Positions 17,472 through 28,794 are shown, counted from the first letter of the stretch. The stretch is 64,000 nucleotides of DNA from Massilia violaceinigra (GCF_002752675.1 NZ_CP024608.1:2852001-2916000); one strand, 5' to 3'. A program made the numbers and translations. Notes: a model not told the origin generated them from the sequence alone.

Positions 17472-18243
17472 GGTTTATCTGGTCGGGGCCGGTCCCGGCG
17501 ATCCGGAGCTGCTGACCTTGAAAGCGGTGAAGGCGATTGCGGCGGCCGATGTGCTGCTGGTGGACGACCTGGTCAACCTGGCGATCCTGGAGCACGCCTC
17601 GCCGTCGGCGCGTATTGTGCCCGTTGGCAAGCGCGGCGGTTGCCAGTCGACGCCTCAGGCATTCATCGAACGCTTGATGGTGGCCGAGGCGCGGGCCGGG
17701 CGCAAGGTGGTGCGGCTCAAGGGAGGCGACCCCTTCATTTTCGGGCGTGGCGGCGAAGAGCGCGCGCACCTGATGGCGGAGGGCATCGCGGTCGAGGTCA
17801 TCAACGGCATCAGCAGCGGGCTGGCGGCGCCATCGTCGATCGGCGTGCCGCTGACGCACCGCGACTGGAGTTCGGGCGCCATCTTCGTGACGGGGCATGA
17901 GCGTGGCGACGAGCCCGGCAGCGCCCGCACGCCGGACTGGGCCTTGCTGGCGCAGACCGGGCTGACCCTGGTGATCTACATGGGCGTGGCGCGCTGCCGG
18001 CAGATCCAGGCGGCGCTGCTGGCGGGCGGCAAGGCGGGTGGTACGCCTGTGGCCGTGATTCATTCGGCGACCGGGGCGGGGCAGACGCAACTGCTGACGA
18101 CCCTGGCCGACCTGGCGGACGACCTCGCCGTGTCCGGGCTGGGCAGTCCCAGCATCATCGTGATCGGCGACGTGGTGCGCTGCGCCGACAGCGCGGTGCG
18201 GCACGTCCAGGCACTGGGACCAGCCAGCGTCAAAATTTCCTAA
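17455..18243 (+). CDS. cobA: Uroporphyrinogen-III C-methyltransferase (SUMT)
   Basis: SAM-dependent enzyme that methylates uroporphyrinogen III at C2 and C7 to precorrin-2, for siroheme or cobalamin. The 262-residue protein has the SUMT signatures YLVGAGPGDPELLTLKA, VRLKGGDPFIFGRGGEE and GISSGLAAPSSIGVPLTHRDW. It is the stand-alone CobA form, lacking the CysG dehydrogenase/chelatase domain. ATG 17455 is chosen over an in-frame GTG at 17446. Siroheme is the cofactor of nitrite and sulfite reductases, consistent with its frequent place in nitrogen assimilation clusters. Confidence 0.93.
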   Translation: MENNGKVYLVGAGPGDPELLTLKAVKAIAAADVLLVDDLVNLAILEHASPSARIVPVGKRGGCQSTPQAFIERLMVAEARAGRKVVRLKGGDPFIFGRGGEERAHLMAEGIAVEVINGISSGLAAPSSIGVPLTHRDWSSGAIFVTGHERGDEPGSARTPDWALLAQTGLTLVIYMGVARCRQIQAALLAGGKAGGTPVAVIHSATGAGQTQLLTTLADLADDLAVSGLGSPSIIVIGDVVRCADSAVRHVQALGPASVKIS

Positions 18244-18281
18244 CCGGGTCAGCGCCCGAGCCAGACCGACCGGCGTCAAAG

Positions 18282-18355
18282 TCCTACAACCGGGGTCAGA
18301 GCTTTAATTAGCAATAAAAGTGTTGCTAGTCAGAGCTCTGACCCCGGTTGTAGGA
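18282..18355. repeat. Long perfect inverted repeat (22-bp arms), REP/MITE-like
   Basis: Arms at 18282-18303 and 18334-18355 are perfect reverse complements over 22 bases; each contains the core CCGGGGTCAGAGCT or its complement. The 30-base AT-rich centre contains TAGCAA...TTGCTA, which can extend pairing. It fills the gap between cobA and the flavoprotein gene. There is no T-run and no coding potential. Confidence 0.85.
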
Positions 18356-18438
18356 TTTCTACCGCTGGTTCAGGCACTTGGCGGGCCTTCGCGGTTTACA
18401 ATCACTGTTTTAGTGATTAGCGGAAACCGGCATACGCC

Positions 18439-19647
18439 ATGGCAAAACAATTTGATGTAGCAGTGATCGGCGCAGGCGCGGCCGGGATGATGTGCGCGGC
18501 CGTCGCCGCCCAGCGCGGCAAACGCGTGGTGTTGATCGATCATGCAGAGAAGCTTGCAGAAAAGATCAGGATTTCTGGCGGAGGGCGTTGCAACTTCACC
18601 AATATCAATAGCGCGCCGCAGAATTTTTTGTCGGACAATCCCCATTTCTGCAAGAGCGCGTTGTCGCGTTATACGCCGCAGGATTTTCTGGCCCTCGTGA
18701 AGAAACACCGCATCGGCTATCACGAGAAGCATCGCGGCCAACTGTTTTGCAATGAGTCGGCCGAACAGATCATCCAGATGCTCAAGGCGGAGTGCGCCAG
18801 CGGCGATGTGACCTGGCGCATGCCGTCCAAGGTCGAGTCGCTCGACAAAACCGCCGACGGCTTCTTCATCCTCACCGACAGCGGCGAGATTTTGGCCGAT
18901 AGCGTCGTCATCGCCACCGGCGGCTTGTCGATCCCCAAGATCGGCGCGACCGATTTCGGCTACCGCATCGCGGCCCAGTTCGACCTCAACATGGTCGAGC
19001 CGCGCCCCGGCCTAGTACCCCTCACTTTCGACGGCCCCAGCTGGGAAGCCTTCGTGCCGCTGGCCGGCATCGCGCTCGAAGTCGAGGTGGAAACCGGCAG
19101 CAACAAGGGCAAGGGCAACAAGCGCGGCCATTTCCGCGAGGACTTGCTGTTCACCCACCGCGGCCTGTCGGGCCCGGCCATCCTGCAAATTTCCAGCTAC
19201 TGGCAGCCGGGCACGCCGATCATCGTCAACCTGCTGCCGGAGATGGATGTGGCGCAGGAGCTGATCGACGGCAAGAGCACCCTCAAGAAGCAACTGGGCA
19301 ACGTGGTTTCGCAGTGGCTGCCGGTGCGCCTGGCCGAGGTCTTGATCGGCGTCGCCGGCCTCACGCCCGATGCGCGCCTGGCCGACCTGCCTGACGCCAA
19401 GCTGCGCAAGCTGGGCGATGCGATCAACCGCTGGGCCATCGTGCCGACCGGCTCGGAAGGCTACCGCAAGGCCGAGGTGACCCTGGGCGGCATCGATACG
19501 CGCGAGCTGTCGCAGCAATCGATGATGGCCAACAAGGTGCCGGGCTTGTATTTCATTGGCGAGGCGGTCGATGTGACTGGCTGGTTGGGCGGCTACAATT
19601 TCCAGTGGGCATGGGCGTCCGGCGTGGCAGCCGGGCAGGCGGTGTAG
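18439..19647 (+). CDS. HI0933/YhiN family flavoprotein
   Basis: A 402-residue cytoplasmic FAD/NAD(P)-binding protein of the HI0933 (YhiN, BaiN-like) family. The FAD-binding Rossmann motif VAVIGAGAAGMMCA is at the N-terminus and the diagnostic ISGGGRCNFTN at about residues 48-58. A C-terminal GEAVDVTGWLGGYNFQWAWASG closes the FAD site. BaiN members are flavin reductases acting on bile-acid-like enones, but the physiological substrate in this organism is unknown. Monocistronic between a repeat and the rpsU promoter. Confidence 0.87.
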   Translation: MAKQFDVAVIGAGAAGMMCAAVAAQRGKRVVLIDHAEKLAEKIRISGGGRCNFTNINSAPQNFLSDNPHFCKSALSRYTPQDFLALVKKHRIGYHEKHRGQLFCNESAEQIIQMLKAECASGDVTWRMPSKVESLDKTADGFFILTDSGEILADSVVIATGGLSIPKIGATDFGYRIAAQFDLNMVEPRPGLVPLTFDGPSWEAFVPLAGIALEVEVETGSNKGKGNKRGHFREDLLFTHRGLSGPAILQISSYWQPGTPIIVNLLPEMDVAQELIDGKSTLKKQLGNVVSQWLPVRLAEVLIGVAGLTPDARLADLPDAKLRKLGDAINRWAIVPTGSEGYRKAEVTLGGIDTRELSQQSMMANKVPGLYFIGEAVDVTGWLGGYNFQWAWASGVAAGQAV

Positions 19648-19700
19648 GGGGACTTGGGTTGTTGCGAAACAGCAAAAGCGGATGTGTAGAAGCGAAATAC

Positions 19701-19729
19701 TTCCAAAGCTGGGTGATCGGTGCTATTAT
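19701..19729 (+). promoter_or_regulatory. Candidate rpsU promoter with extended -10
   Basis: TGCTATTAT gives an extended -10 (TGn plus TATTAT, 19724-19729), with a weak -35 TTCCAA at 19701-19706 and a 17-base spacer. It lies 36 bases upstream of the rpsU ATG. Confidence 0.55.
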
Positions 19730-19765
19730 CTCGTTCTTCCCTAAATCTAACGGTTTGATTTTTAC

Positions 19766-19978
19766 ATGACCACTATTCGCCTTAAAGAAAACGAGCCGTT
19801 CGAAGTCGCAATGCGTCGCTTCAAACGCACCATCGAAAAAACGGGTCTGCTGACCGAACTGCGCGCACGCGAGTTCTACGAAAAGCCAACGGCTGAGCGC
19901 AAGCGCAAGCTGGCAGCTGCCGTGAAGCGCCATTACAAGCGCATCCGCAGCCAGCAACTGCCTAAGAAATTATTCTAA
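19766..19978 (+). CDS. rpsU: 30S ribosomal protein S21
   Basis: Small-subunit protein that helps translation initiation, 70 residues as usual. The sequence [34 protein letters not shown] with a highly basic Lys/Arg-rich C-terminal half is diagnostic. It opens the macromolecular-synthesis block rpsU-yqeY-dnaG-rpoD. A T-rich stretch rather than a clear Shine-Dalgarno precedes the ATG. Confidence 0.97.
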   Translation: MTTIRLKENEPFEVAMRRFKRTIEKTGLLTELRAREFYEKPTAERKRKLAAAVKRHYKRIRSQQLPKKLF

Positions 19979-20051
19979 GACTGTCCAGTCGAACCTGATC
20001 CGGTGACGGCCAACAGCCTGACCGGGTCATTGTTTTTACTGTAGTCGCAGA

Positions 20052-20079
20052 CCCGCTCCGGTTTACCGCAGCGGGTTTT
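20052..20079 (+). terminator. Terminator/attenuator between rpsU and yqeY
   Basis: CCCGCT (20052-20057) pairs with AGCGGG (20070-20075), followed by TTTT. This would lower distal expression relative to rpsU, as known for the analogous E. coli operon. Confidence 0.65.
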
Positions 20080-20139
20080 GCTATTTGGATTTTGCTGCTT
20101 GTACTTGCTATTACATCACTTATCGATACGAGGATTGCC

Positions 20140-20589
20140 ATGGGCTTGAAAGAACAAATTACCGACGACATGAAAACGGCGATGCGCGCGAAAGAAGCGG
20201 CCAAGCTGGGCACGATCCGCCTGATCCTGGCCGAGATCAAGCGCCGCGAAGTCGACGAGCGCATCGAGCTCGACGATGAACAAACCCTGGCGATCATCGA
20301 AAAAATGATCAAGCAGCGCAAGGATTCGATCACTCAGTTTGAAGCGGGCAACCGCGCCGACCTGGCCGATATCGAAAAAGCCGAACTGGCCATCCTTGCC
20401 GCCTACATGCCGGCTGGCCTGTCGGAAGAAGAAATCGCCGCCGAAGTGGCTGCCGCCGTGACCGCCTCGGGCGCCGCCGGTCCGCAAGACATGGGCAAGG
20501 TCATGGGTCTGCTCAAGGCGAAACTGCCAAAAGGCACCGACATGAGCGCTGTGTCGGGCTTGATCAAGAAGGCGCTCGCGCCCGCCTGA
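20140..20589 (+). CDS. yqeY: GatB/YqeY domain protein
   Basis: A 149-residue all-helical protein of the YqeY family, related to the C-terminal tRNA-binding tail domain of GatB. MGLKEQITDDMKTAMRAKEAAKLGTIRLILAEIKRREVDER is the canonical start. The second helical half ends with QDMGKVMGLLKAKLPKGTDMSAVSGLIKKAL, matching the GatB tail. A role in tRNA-dependent amidation is possible but unproven. Its place between rpsU and dnaG is conserved in many proteobacteria. An upstream in-frame ATG at 20092 would add unconserved residues. Confidence 0.93.
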   Translation: MGLKEQITDDMKTAMRAKEAAKLGTIRLILAEIKRREVDERIELDDEQTLAIIEKMIKQRKDSITQFEAGNRADLADIEKAELAILAAYMPAGLSEEEIAAEVAAAVTASGAAGPQDMGKVMGLLKAKLPKGTDMSAVSGLIKKALAPA

Positions 20590-20752
20590 TCGTCCTGCGG
20601 AACGCCCTGCGGGACGTCCCCGCGGAAGCCGCCGCGGCTAGCCGACGCGCCTAGGCGAAGCGGTATCCGACACGCCCGGGTCTTGTCGCAGATCAAATCT
20701 GTGGCGGGCGCGGCGGTATAGTCTGACCTGACACAAAGACTGTTCATCGCAC

Positions 20753-22537
20753 GTGATTCCACAATCCTTTCTGACCGATTTACTCAACCGCATCGACATC
20801 GTCGATGTGGTCGGCCGCTATGTCCAGCTGAAGAAGGGCGGGGCCAATTTCATGGGCTTGTGCCCGTTTCACAGCGAAAAATCCCCCAGTTTCACGGTCA
20901 GCCCGACCAAGCAGTTTTACCATTGCTTCGGTTGCAGCGCGCATGGCAACGCGGTCGGCTTCCTGATCGAGTATTCGGGCATGGGCTTCATCGATGCCGT
21001 CAAGGACCTGGCCCAGGGCGTCGGCATGGTCGTGCCCGATGCGGACGACAAGATTCCGCCGCTGCAGCGCGCCGCCAACCAGGCCCAGGCGCTGGCGTTG
21101 ACCGAAGCCATGACCCAGGCCTGCGATTATTACCGCGGCCAGTTGCGCGGCGCCACGAATGCCATCGCCTACCTGAAAAACCGCGGCCTGACCGGCGAAG
21201 TGGCGGCCCGCTTCGGCATGGGCTACGCCCCGTCCGGCTGGGATAACCTGCGCACCGTGTTCCCCGATTACGAGGTGCTGGCGCTGGTCGAATCCGGCCT
21301 GGTGATCGACAAGGTCGACGAGGACGGCGGCAACAAGAAGCGCTATGACCGCTTCCGCGAGCGCATCATGTTCCCGATTCGCAATACCAAAGGCCAGGTA
21401 ATCGGCTTCGGCGGCAGGGTGCTGGACCAGGGCGAGCCGAAATACCTCAATTCCCCGGAAACACCACTGTTCCAGAAGGGTTTGGAGCTGTACGGCCTGT
21501 TCGAGGCGCGCCAGGCCATCCGCGATGCCGGCTACGTACTGGTCACCGAAGGCTATATGGATGTGGTCGCGCTGGCCCAGCTCGGCTTTCCGCAAGCGGT
21601 GGCCACGCTCGGCACGGCCTGCACCAGTACCCACGTGCAAAAGTTGCTGCGCCAGACCGATAGCGTGATTTTCAGTTTCGACGGCGACAAGGCCGGCCGC
21701 CGCGCCGCCCGCCGCGCGCTCGAGGCCTGCCTGCCGCAGGTGAGCGACAACAAGACCATCAAGTTCCTGTTTTTGCCGGCCGAGCACGATCCGGACAGTT
21801 TCGTGCGGGAGTTCGGCGCCGATGTGTTCGAGCAAGAGATTCACGAAGCGATGCCGCTCTCGCAGTTCTTGCTGCGCGAAGTGTCGGGCGAACACGATCT
21901 TTCCACGTCGGAAGGGCGCGCCCACGTCCAGTTCGACGCCAAGCCGCTGCTGCAATCAATGACGCCCAGTTCCCTGCGCCTGCAGATCGTGCGCGGCCTG
22001 GCCAGCATGACCGAGTCCACGCCGGCCGAAATCGAGGCGCTGTTCGAGCTGTCCAAGCCGGTATCGGTGGCGCGCCGCGCGCCGCCGCGCCAGGGCCGGC
22101 CCGAGCCCGTGGGGCTGGAATTGCAGATCTTGCGTCATCTGGTGGCCCATCCGCCGCTCAGCCTGGAACTGGACGAGGCCGCCCTGGCCGCGTTCAACCA
22201 TTTCGGCCCGGATGCGGCCGAGCGCTTGCTGTACTTGGTCGCCTGCGGCCAGGCGCTGGGGGCGAACGGCAGCTTTGCCGCCTTGTCCCAGCATCTGAAG
22301 GATACGAGCAACGAATACGATGGTCTGGTGGCCGAAATTGCCTCGGAGCCCGAATCGGACTTCGACAGCGTGAAATTGTGGCTCATCGGGGCTGTGAGGC
22401 AGATCAAACTTGCAGCGCTTAAACAGGAGCTGACCCAGTTGTTTTCCGCCGGGCTGACCTCAGATCAGGTGGGTGTGCGGTACCGCGAAATCATGGCGGA
22501 GCAAAAGCGTCTGGAGGATGACGGCGCAGCGGCCTAG
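20753..22537 (+). CDS. dnaG: DNA primase
   Basis: Makes RNA primers at the replication fork. The 594-residue protein contains the CHC2 zinc site C37, H40, C58, C61, the TOPRIM core with VTEGYMDVVALAQ and FDGDKAGRRAARRAL, and a C-terminal helicase-interacting domain. It starts with GTG in a poor Shine-Dalgarno context, consistent with low primase abundance. The 163-base gap after yqeY has GC-rich inverted segments but no clear terminator. Confidence 0.97.
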   Translation: MIPQSFLTDLLNRIDIVDVVGRYVQLKKGGANFMGLCPFHSEKSPSFTVSPTKQFYHCFGCSAHGNAVGFLIEYSGMGFIDAVKDLAQGVGMVVPDADDKIPPLQRAANQAQALALTEAMTQACDYYRGQLRGATNAIAYLKNRGLTGEVAARFGMGYAPSGWDNLRTVFPDYEVLALVESGLVIDKVDEDGGNKKRYDRFRERIMFPIRNTKGQVIGFGGRVLDQGEPKYLNSPETPLFQKGLELYGLFEARQAIRDAGYVLVTEGYMDVVALAQLGFPQAVATLGTACTSTHVQKLLRQTDSVIFSFDGDKAGRRAARRALEACLPQVSDNKTIKFLFLPAEHDPDSFVREFGADVFEQEIHEAMPLSQFLLREVSGEHDLSTSEGRAHVQFDAKPLLQSMTPSSLRLQIVRGLASMTESTPAEIEALFELSKPVSVARRAPPRQGRPEPVGLELQILRHLVAHPPLSLELDEAALAAFNHFGPDAAERLLYLVACGQALGANGSFAALSQHLKDTSNEYDGLVAEIASEPESDFDSVKLWLIGAVRQIKLAALKQELTQLFSAGLTSDQVGVRYREIMAEQKRLEDDGAAA

Positions 22538-22984
22538 ACCCCTCGCAAAGGATGAAATCGGGGTCCGGCACAGGGGGCGTTTGGCACTGGAAAAAGACGG
22601 ACTGCGTGCTATAATAAAACGATAAGTGTTGTGTTCGCAGAAATTTTTTCGTTGTCCGTAAGTTGTATTTCTTTCAGTGAGTTAGGCTCTTGATCGGCGC
22701 AAAGATGGTGGGCGTCGGCGGCCAGGGCCAGCTTTGGTTGCGACGGCGCGCTGCGCGGTCGATGGCAAACATCGGTTTGCTTTTCAACCACACACGGCTC
22801 GCGCCTCCAACCGCCGTTGTTTGCAGTAGACTACTGCCGAAATCGCGCGGGTCGTGCCCGTAAGGTGATGTAAAGGTGTTATGAGTGCAGCAATGCCGGA
22901 GGGGTCTGCGAAGGCCGGTCCGGGACGTAGGGCCCAAAAGGCCGGCAACAAACTTTATCTTAATCCACCATAAAGCTAGTCGTT
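22538..22984 (+). other. 447-base dnaG-rpoD intergenic region with candidate rpoD promoter
   Basis: No convincing gene. A candidate promoter has -35 TGGAAA (22588-22593) and a perfect TATAAT (22610-22615) with a 16-base spacer, which would give an rpoD leader of about 360 bases. The 3' part contains two AAGGCCGG copies around a GGGCCC segment (about 22911-22945) that could fold. An internal rpoD promoter in this gap is known in E. coli; the long leader here is an observation from sequence only. Confidence 0.5.
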
Positions 22985-25267
<2,283 letters not shown>

Positions 25268-25286
25268 GCCTTGACGGGCTGATGCG

Positions 25287-25332
25287 AAAAGCCATATCCT
25301 CTCGCCACTTTGTGACGGGAGGCTTTTCTTTT
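25287..25332 (+). terminator. rpoD terminator
   Basis: AAAAGC...CCTCTCG pairs with CGGGAGG...CTTTT and continues TCTTTT, a bipartite stem with T-rich tail 20 bases after the rpoD stop. Confidence 0.7.
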
Positions 25333-25367
25333 GATGGCCGTGTCGGCATCCCCGTCGCACCGATTTC

Positions 25368-25446
<79 letters not shown>

Positions 25447-25465
25447 ATATTCAGTACAAAGAGAA

Positions 25466-25494
25466 GGGAGACATGACATTGTCTCCCTTTTTTT
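25466..25494 (+). terminator. tRNA terminator
   Basis: GGGAGACA (25466-25473) pairs with TGTCTCCC (25480-25487), followed by seven T residues, 20 bases after the tRNA. Confidence 0.9.
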
Positions 25495-25694
25495 ATTCTG
25501 AAACGCCAAGAATCGATGTGGGGCGCGGTCGTGCCGGCCCCTTCGGCACGAAGGATGTATGCATCGCTTAAAGCACACCGCGATCTTTTCCTGGATTAAA
25601 CTTTAGTCCGCATGAGCGCAATCTCGCGCTCGTCGCTGGTGTCGCCGCGGTCGGAAACTGACGGGCGCTCCGCATTTCTGAACAGGAGCATCGA

Positions 25695-26180
25695 TTGAAC
25701 AAGGCATTCATTTCGCTCGTGGCGGCATGCGCATTTGCGCTTCCACTGCAGGCCACGGCTCAAGACCCTGTGCAAGCCTCGGCTGACCACGCCCAACTGC
25801 TTTCAAGCCTGGATCCCAAACTGGCCGCCAACAAGCGCCTTGTCTATGATTTCTGGCGCGAGGTATTGGAAGGCGGCCATCTCGAACTGGCGGACAAATA
25901 CCTTGTCGATTCCTACATCCAGCACAATCCCACCGTGCCCAGCGGCCGCGAGGGATTCGTCAAATTCTTTTCCAAGTTTTCGAAGGTAAAACCAATCGCC
26001 GCGGCCATCAAGGCACCACTGGTGACGATCATGGCCGAGGGCGACCTGGTCATGCTTGGTTTTGTCAGGGAATATCCGGACCCTGCTGCCGCTGGCCAAA
26101 AATACACTACTACCTGGTTCGACATGTTCCGCATCAGGGACGGGAAAATCGTCGAGCATTGGGATCCGGCGCGCAAATAA
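25695..26180 (+). CDS. Exported NTF2/SnoaL-like protein
   Basis: A 161-residue protein with a clear signal peptide (FISLVAACAFALPLQATA-QD) and a SnoaL-like/NTF2 cone domain: VYDFWREVLEGGHLELADKYLVDSYIQHNP, then TTTWFDMFRIRDGKIVEHWDPAR. The helix plus IQHNP and IVEHWD motifs are typical of predicted SnoaL-like aldol-condensation proteins. A catalytic role is uncertain; many are small-molecule binding folds. It stands alone after the tRNA. Confidence 0.8.
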   Translation: MNKAFISLVAACAFALPLQATAQDPVQASADHAQLLSSLDPKLAANKRLVYDFWREVLEGGHLELADKYLVDSYIQHNPTVPSGREGFVKFFSKFSKVKPIAAAIKAPLVTIMAEGDLVMLGFVREYPDPAAAGQKYTTTWFDMFRIRDGKIVEHWDPARK

Positions 26181-26350
26181 GCAATCCCCGAGGCCGGGCA
26201 CAAAGTCGCCCGAACAGGCCACTCTGCGCAGTGCCCCGGAACCAGGCTAAAAGCGGGCCGTCCAAAGAGGATCTCGAGCAATATCGGCCTGCTGAGGGCG
26301 AGACCCGGCGCGAAAGGCGGCGCCCGCGCGCGCCGTCCCGCAGCGACCCG

Positions 26351-27550
26351 CTAACTGCCCGACAGGATAATCAGCGAACTGTATTTTTCCAGCAGTACCG
26401 CAATCGCGTACAGGGACGCGCCCAGCGCGCCGGCGCCGATCAGCATATTGGTTTTGAAGCCCAGATAGACGATCCATTCGAGCACCAGCAGGACAAAAAA
26501 GCACAACAGTATGCTGGCGATGACTTTCAGGTCCAGGAACAGGTAGCCCAGGCTCGCCAATATCGCCAGCACGACAAACAAGGCCAGATACCGGTTGCGG
26601 TGCGCTCTGCTTGGCCATGGCGATGCGCCGATCAATAGCGCGAGCGCCAGGCCGATGGTGCAGTAATACTCCAGGCCCGCCTCGAAATACTGGATGGATT
26701 CCCAATGGATGCCATTGGTACGCACGATGCAATAGGCCGCCAGCACGATCAGGTGGCCGAAAACAACGCCCTTCAACATGCGCTCGTCCAGTTTCAGATA
26801 CAGCGTGCCCGGCGTGTAGACCATGTAAAAGGAAAGCACGCCCGACAAACACACCGCGGCGAAAAATCCGAAAATGCTAGACTGATGCATCAATGCCAGC
26901 GCGCCAAAATACACCATTCCCAGCGCACAGGCCGTACTTGCCGGCGCCCGGCAAAACAGCGGTATCATTTTTTTCAGCGTTTCCGGAACCACTTTGTAGG
27001 TATCGGCAATCCAGGCAACCAGGAGCACGTTTGCGAATCCGCAAAACAGCGCCAGGTAGAAAGCCTGCGATGGCCAAATCGCCGCCGGCCACAGCGTTCC
27101 AAGGCCTGTCAGGGACAGAAAAACCAGCTGATACACAATGGTCGGCACCTTGATCACATGGGTCCACAGCGCCTTGGCCACCTTGAGCACCGTTTCGTAA
27201 AACACCACCAGGAAGCAGATCACCGCAACGACCTTGATGAGATTGACCCAGGACATATAGCGCGACCAGACCGATGGCTGGCTCGCTTCCGCTTTGACGG
27301 CGCCTGCCGCCGTTTCCCGGAAGTCGTTCGGGCTGACATATTTGCCGGCGACTTCCTGTGCCATCCGTTCGCTCAGATAGCCATCGTTCTGCATCTGCTT
27401 GATCAGTTCGGTCTTGATATCCCCAGCCGTGCGTGAGGACGGGGCGCTTGCCGGCGTCTGATCAGGTTCAGCGGCGGGACTCTGGGCAAAAGCGCCCGCG
27501 CTCATGATCAGCATCCATCCAAGGAAGACAAGTCGCCACGCCATGTTCAT
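26351..27550 (-). CDS. Multi-pass membrane protein of unknown function
   Basis: I do not recognise this 399-residue protein. It has a signal peptide (FLGWMLIMSAGAFA), an exported Pro/Ala-rich and helical stretch of about 90 residues (SRTAGDIKTELIKQMQNDGYLSERM), then about ten transmembrane helices to the C-terminus. There are no transporter or enzyme motifs I can name. Two ATG codons (27550, 27544) are possible starts; an AT-rich stretch with TATAAT lies just upstream on the minus strand. It diverges from the curlin-repeat gene. Confidence 0.6.
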   Translation of the reverse strand: MNMAWRLVFLGWMLIMSAGAFAQSPAAEPDQTPASAPSSRTAGDIKTELIKQMQNDGYLSERMAQEVAGKYVSPNDFRETAAGAVKAEASQPSVWSRYMSWVNLIKVVAVICFLVVFYETVLKVAKALWTHVIKVPTIVYQLVFLSLTGLGTLWPAAIWPSQAFYLALFCGFANVLLVAWIADTYKVVPETLKKMIPLFCRAPASTACALGMVYFGALALMHQSSIFGFFAAVCLSGVLSFYMVYTPGTLYLKLDERMLKGVVFGHLIVLAAYCIVRTNGIHWESIQYFEAGLEYYCTIGLALALLIGASPWPSRAHRNRYLALFVVLAILASLGYLFLDLKVIASILLCFFVLLVLEWIVYLGFKTNMLIGAGALGASLYAIAVLLEKYSSLIILSGS

Positions 27551-27825
27551 ATTTTTTGCCTGATTATATTAATAGGATGATAACGCAACCGATGCCGGTT
27601 GCGGCGCCAGTAAATCGCCATTCGCAGCGCAGCGCGCGCTAAATTGCTAGGCTGCCCCGGGGTGATCACGCAGAAAAATAGCGGCCTCAGCGGTTGAGAA
27701 GCATCAAACGGAGGCCAGAATCGACCGATACACTCGACCCTTGAAGCGGCCCGTTTGCACTGTGTGCAGGGCGGCATCAACCTTTCGCTGCCCCCTTTTT
27801 GCGCAGCAATTTCAAGGAGAAACTC
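27551..27825. other. Divergent intergenic region of membrane protein and curlin gene
   Basis: Contains the promoters for both flanking genes. The minus-strand side is AT-rich and carries TATAAT only a short distance from the start codon, suggesting a very short leader. On the plus side, CAAGGAG at 27814-27820 is the curlin-gene ribosome binding site. No additional gene is seen. Confidence 0.4.
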
Positions 27826-28794
27826 ATGAAAACAATACTCTCAACCATCGCCGCGGCGTTCGCCATGGCGTTTGCCAGCGGCGCCGTCTCGGCCCAGCCG
27901 ACCGTGACCACCTCACAAGCCGGCACAGGCAACACGCTGTACGTGGACCAGAAGGCGCCCGACTACGAATACTATGAACTGCGCGCCGCGATCAAGCAGA
28001 CAGGCAATAACAATGTCGCCGGGGATCCGGCAGCGAAAACGCCGGGCATTCTTCAGGTGCGTTCCTACGATGCCTATGCCGAGATTGTCCAGACCGGAAA
28101 CAAAAACACGGCGAGCATAGCGCAGGACAATATCCACCGCAGCGGTACGAACATCAAGCAACTCGGCAGCGACAACAAGGCTGTCGTGAAGCAGAAAAAT
28201 TCCGGTGAAGTAGCCAATACGATCGAGCAAATTGGCAACCGCAATGCGGTCAATGTCGATCAGCTCGGGTTATTCCCTTTCAGTATCCGGGCCTACCAGA
28301 CCGGCAATGACAACGACGTCACGGCGAAACAGGTCAATTCGGGTTTTGGCGGACCGCTGGTCGTACAGACCGGCAATGTGAACAAGGTCACGATCGACCA
28401 GGATAACGCCGTGTATTCGGGTGTCGAGGTGCAGCAGGTGGGCAATGCCAATAACGCCAGCGTCAGGCAGAAGGATTCCTACTTCACGCGCCAACAGTCC
28501 ATTCTCCAGAAAGGAAATAACAACCTCGCCAGCAGCGACGAGCAAGGCCACGATAATGCCAGCCTGATTGTCCAGACCGGTAATCTCAATAAAGCCACTG
28601 TCGTCCAGCGTCTGGACTACAGCCAGTCGCTCATCACCCAGACCGGTAACAGCAATATCGCGTCCGTCATGCAAAACGGCGGCAAGAACTACGACACGCC
28701 GAACATCGCGACGATCACCCAGAACGGCAATGGCTTTTTCGCCGCCATTACCCACTCCGGCAGCGCCAATCGCACCACCATCGTGCAGCACTAG
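27826..28794 (+). CDS. Curlin-repeat secreted protein
   Basis: A 322-residue protein with a signal peptide (ending VSA-QP) and about a dozen curlin-type repeats of pattern Q-x-G-N-x-N-x-A-x(3)-Q, for example QTGNKNTASIAQ, QIGNRNAVNVDQ, QTGNVNKVTIDQ and QTGNSNIASVMQ. This is the amyloid core pattern of CsgA/CsgB. It is over twice the length of E. coli CsgA and has more repeats. The ATG at 27826 follows AAGGAG; an upstream ATG at 27799 is in the leader. None of csgB, csgC, csgE, csgF or csgG is in the window. Confidence 0.82.
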   Translation: MKTILSTIAAAFAMAFASGAVSAQPTVTTSQAGTGNTLYVDQKAPDYEYYELRAAIKQTGNNNVAGDPAAKTPGILQVRSYDAYAEIVQTGNKNTASIAQDNIHRSGTNIKQLGSDNKAVVKQKNSGEVANTIEQIGNRNAVNVDQLGLFPFSIRAYQTGNDNDVTAKQVNSGFGGPLVVQTGNVNKVTIDQDNAVYSGVEVQQVGNANNASVRQKDSYFTRQQSILQKGNNNLASSDEQGHDNASLIVQTGNLNKATVVQRLDYSQSLITQTGNSNIASVMQNGGKNYDTPNIATITQNGNGFFAAITHSGSANRTTIVQH

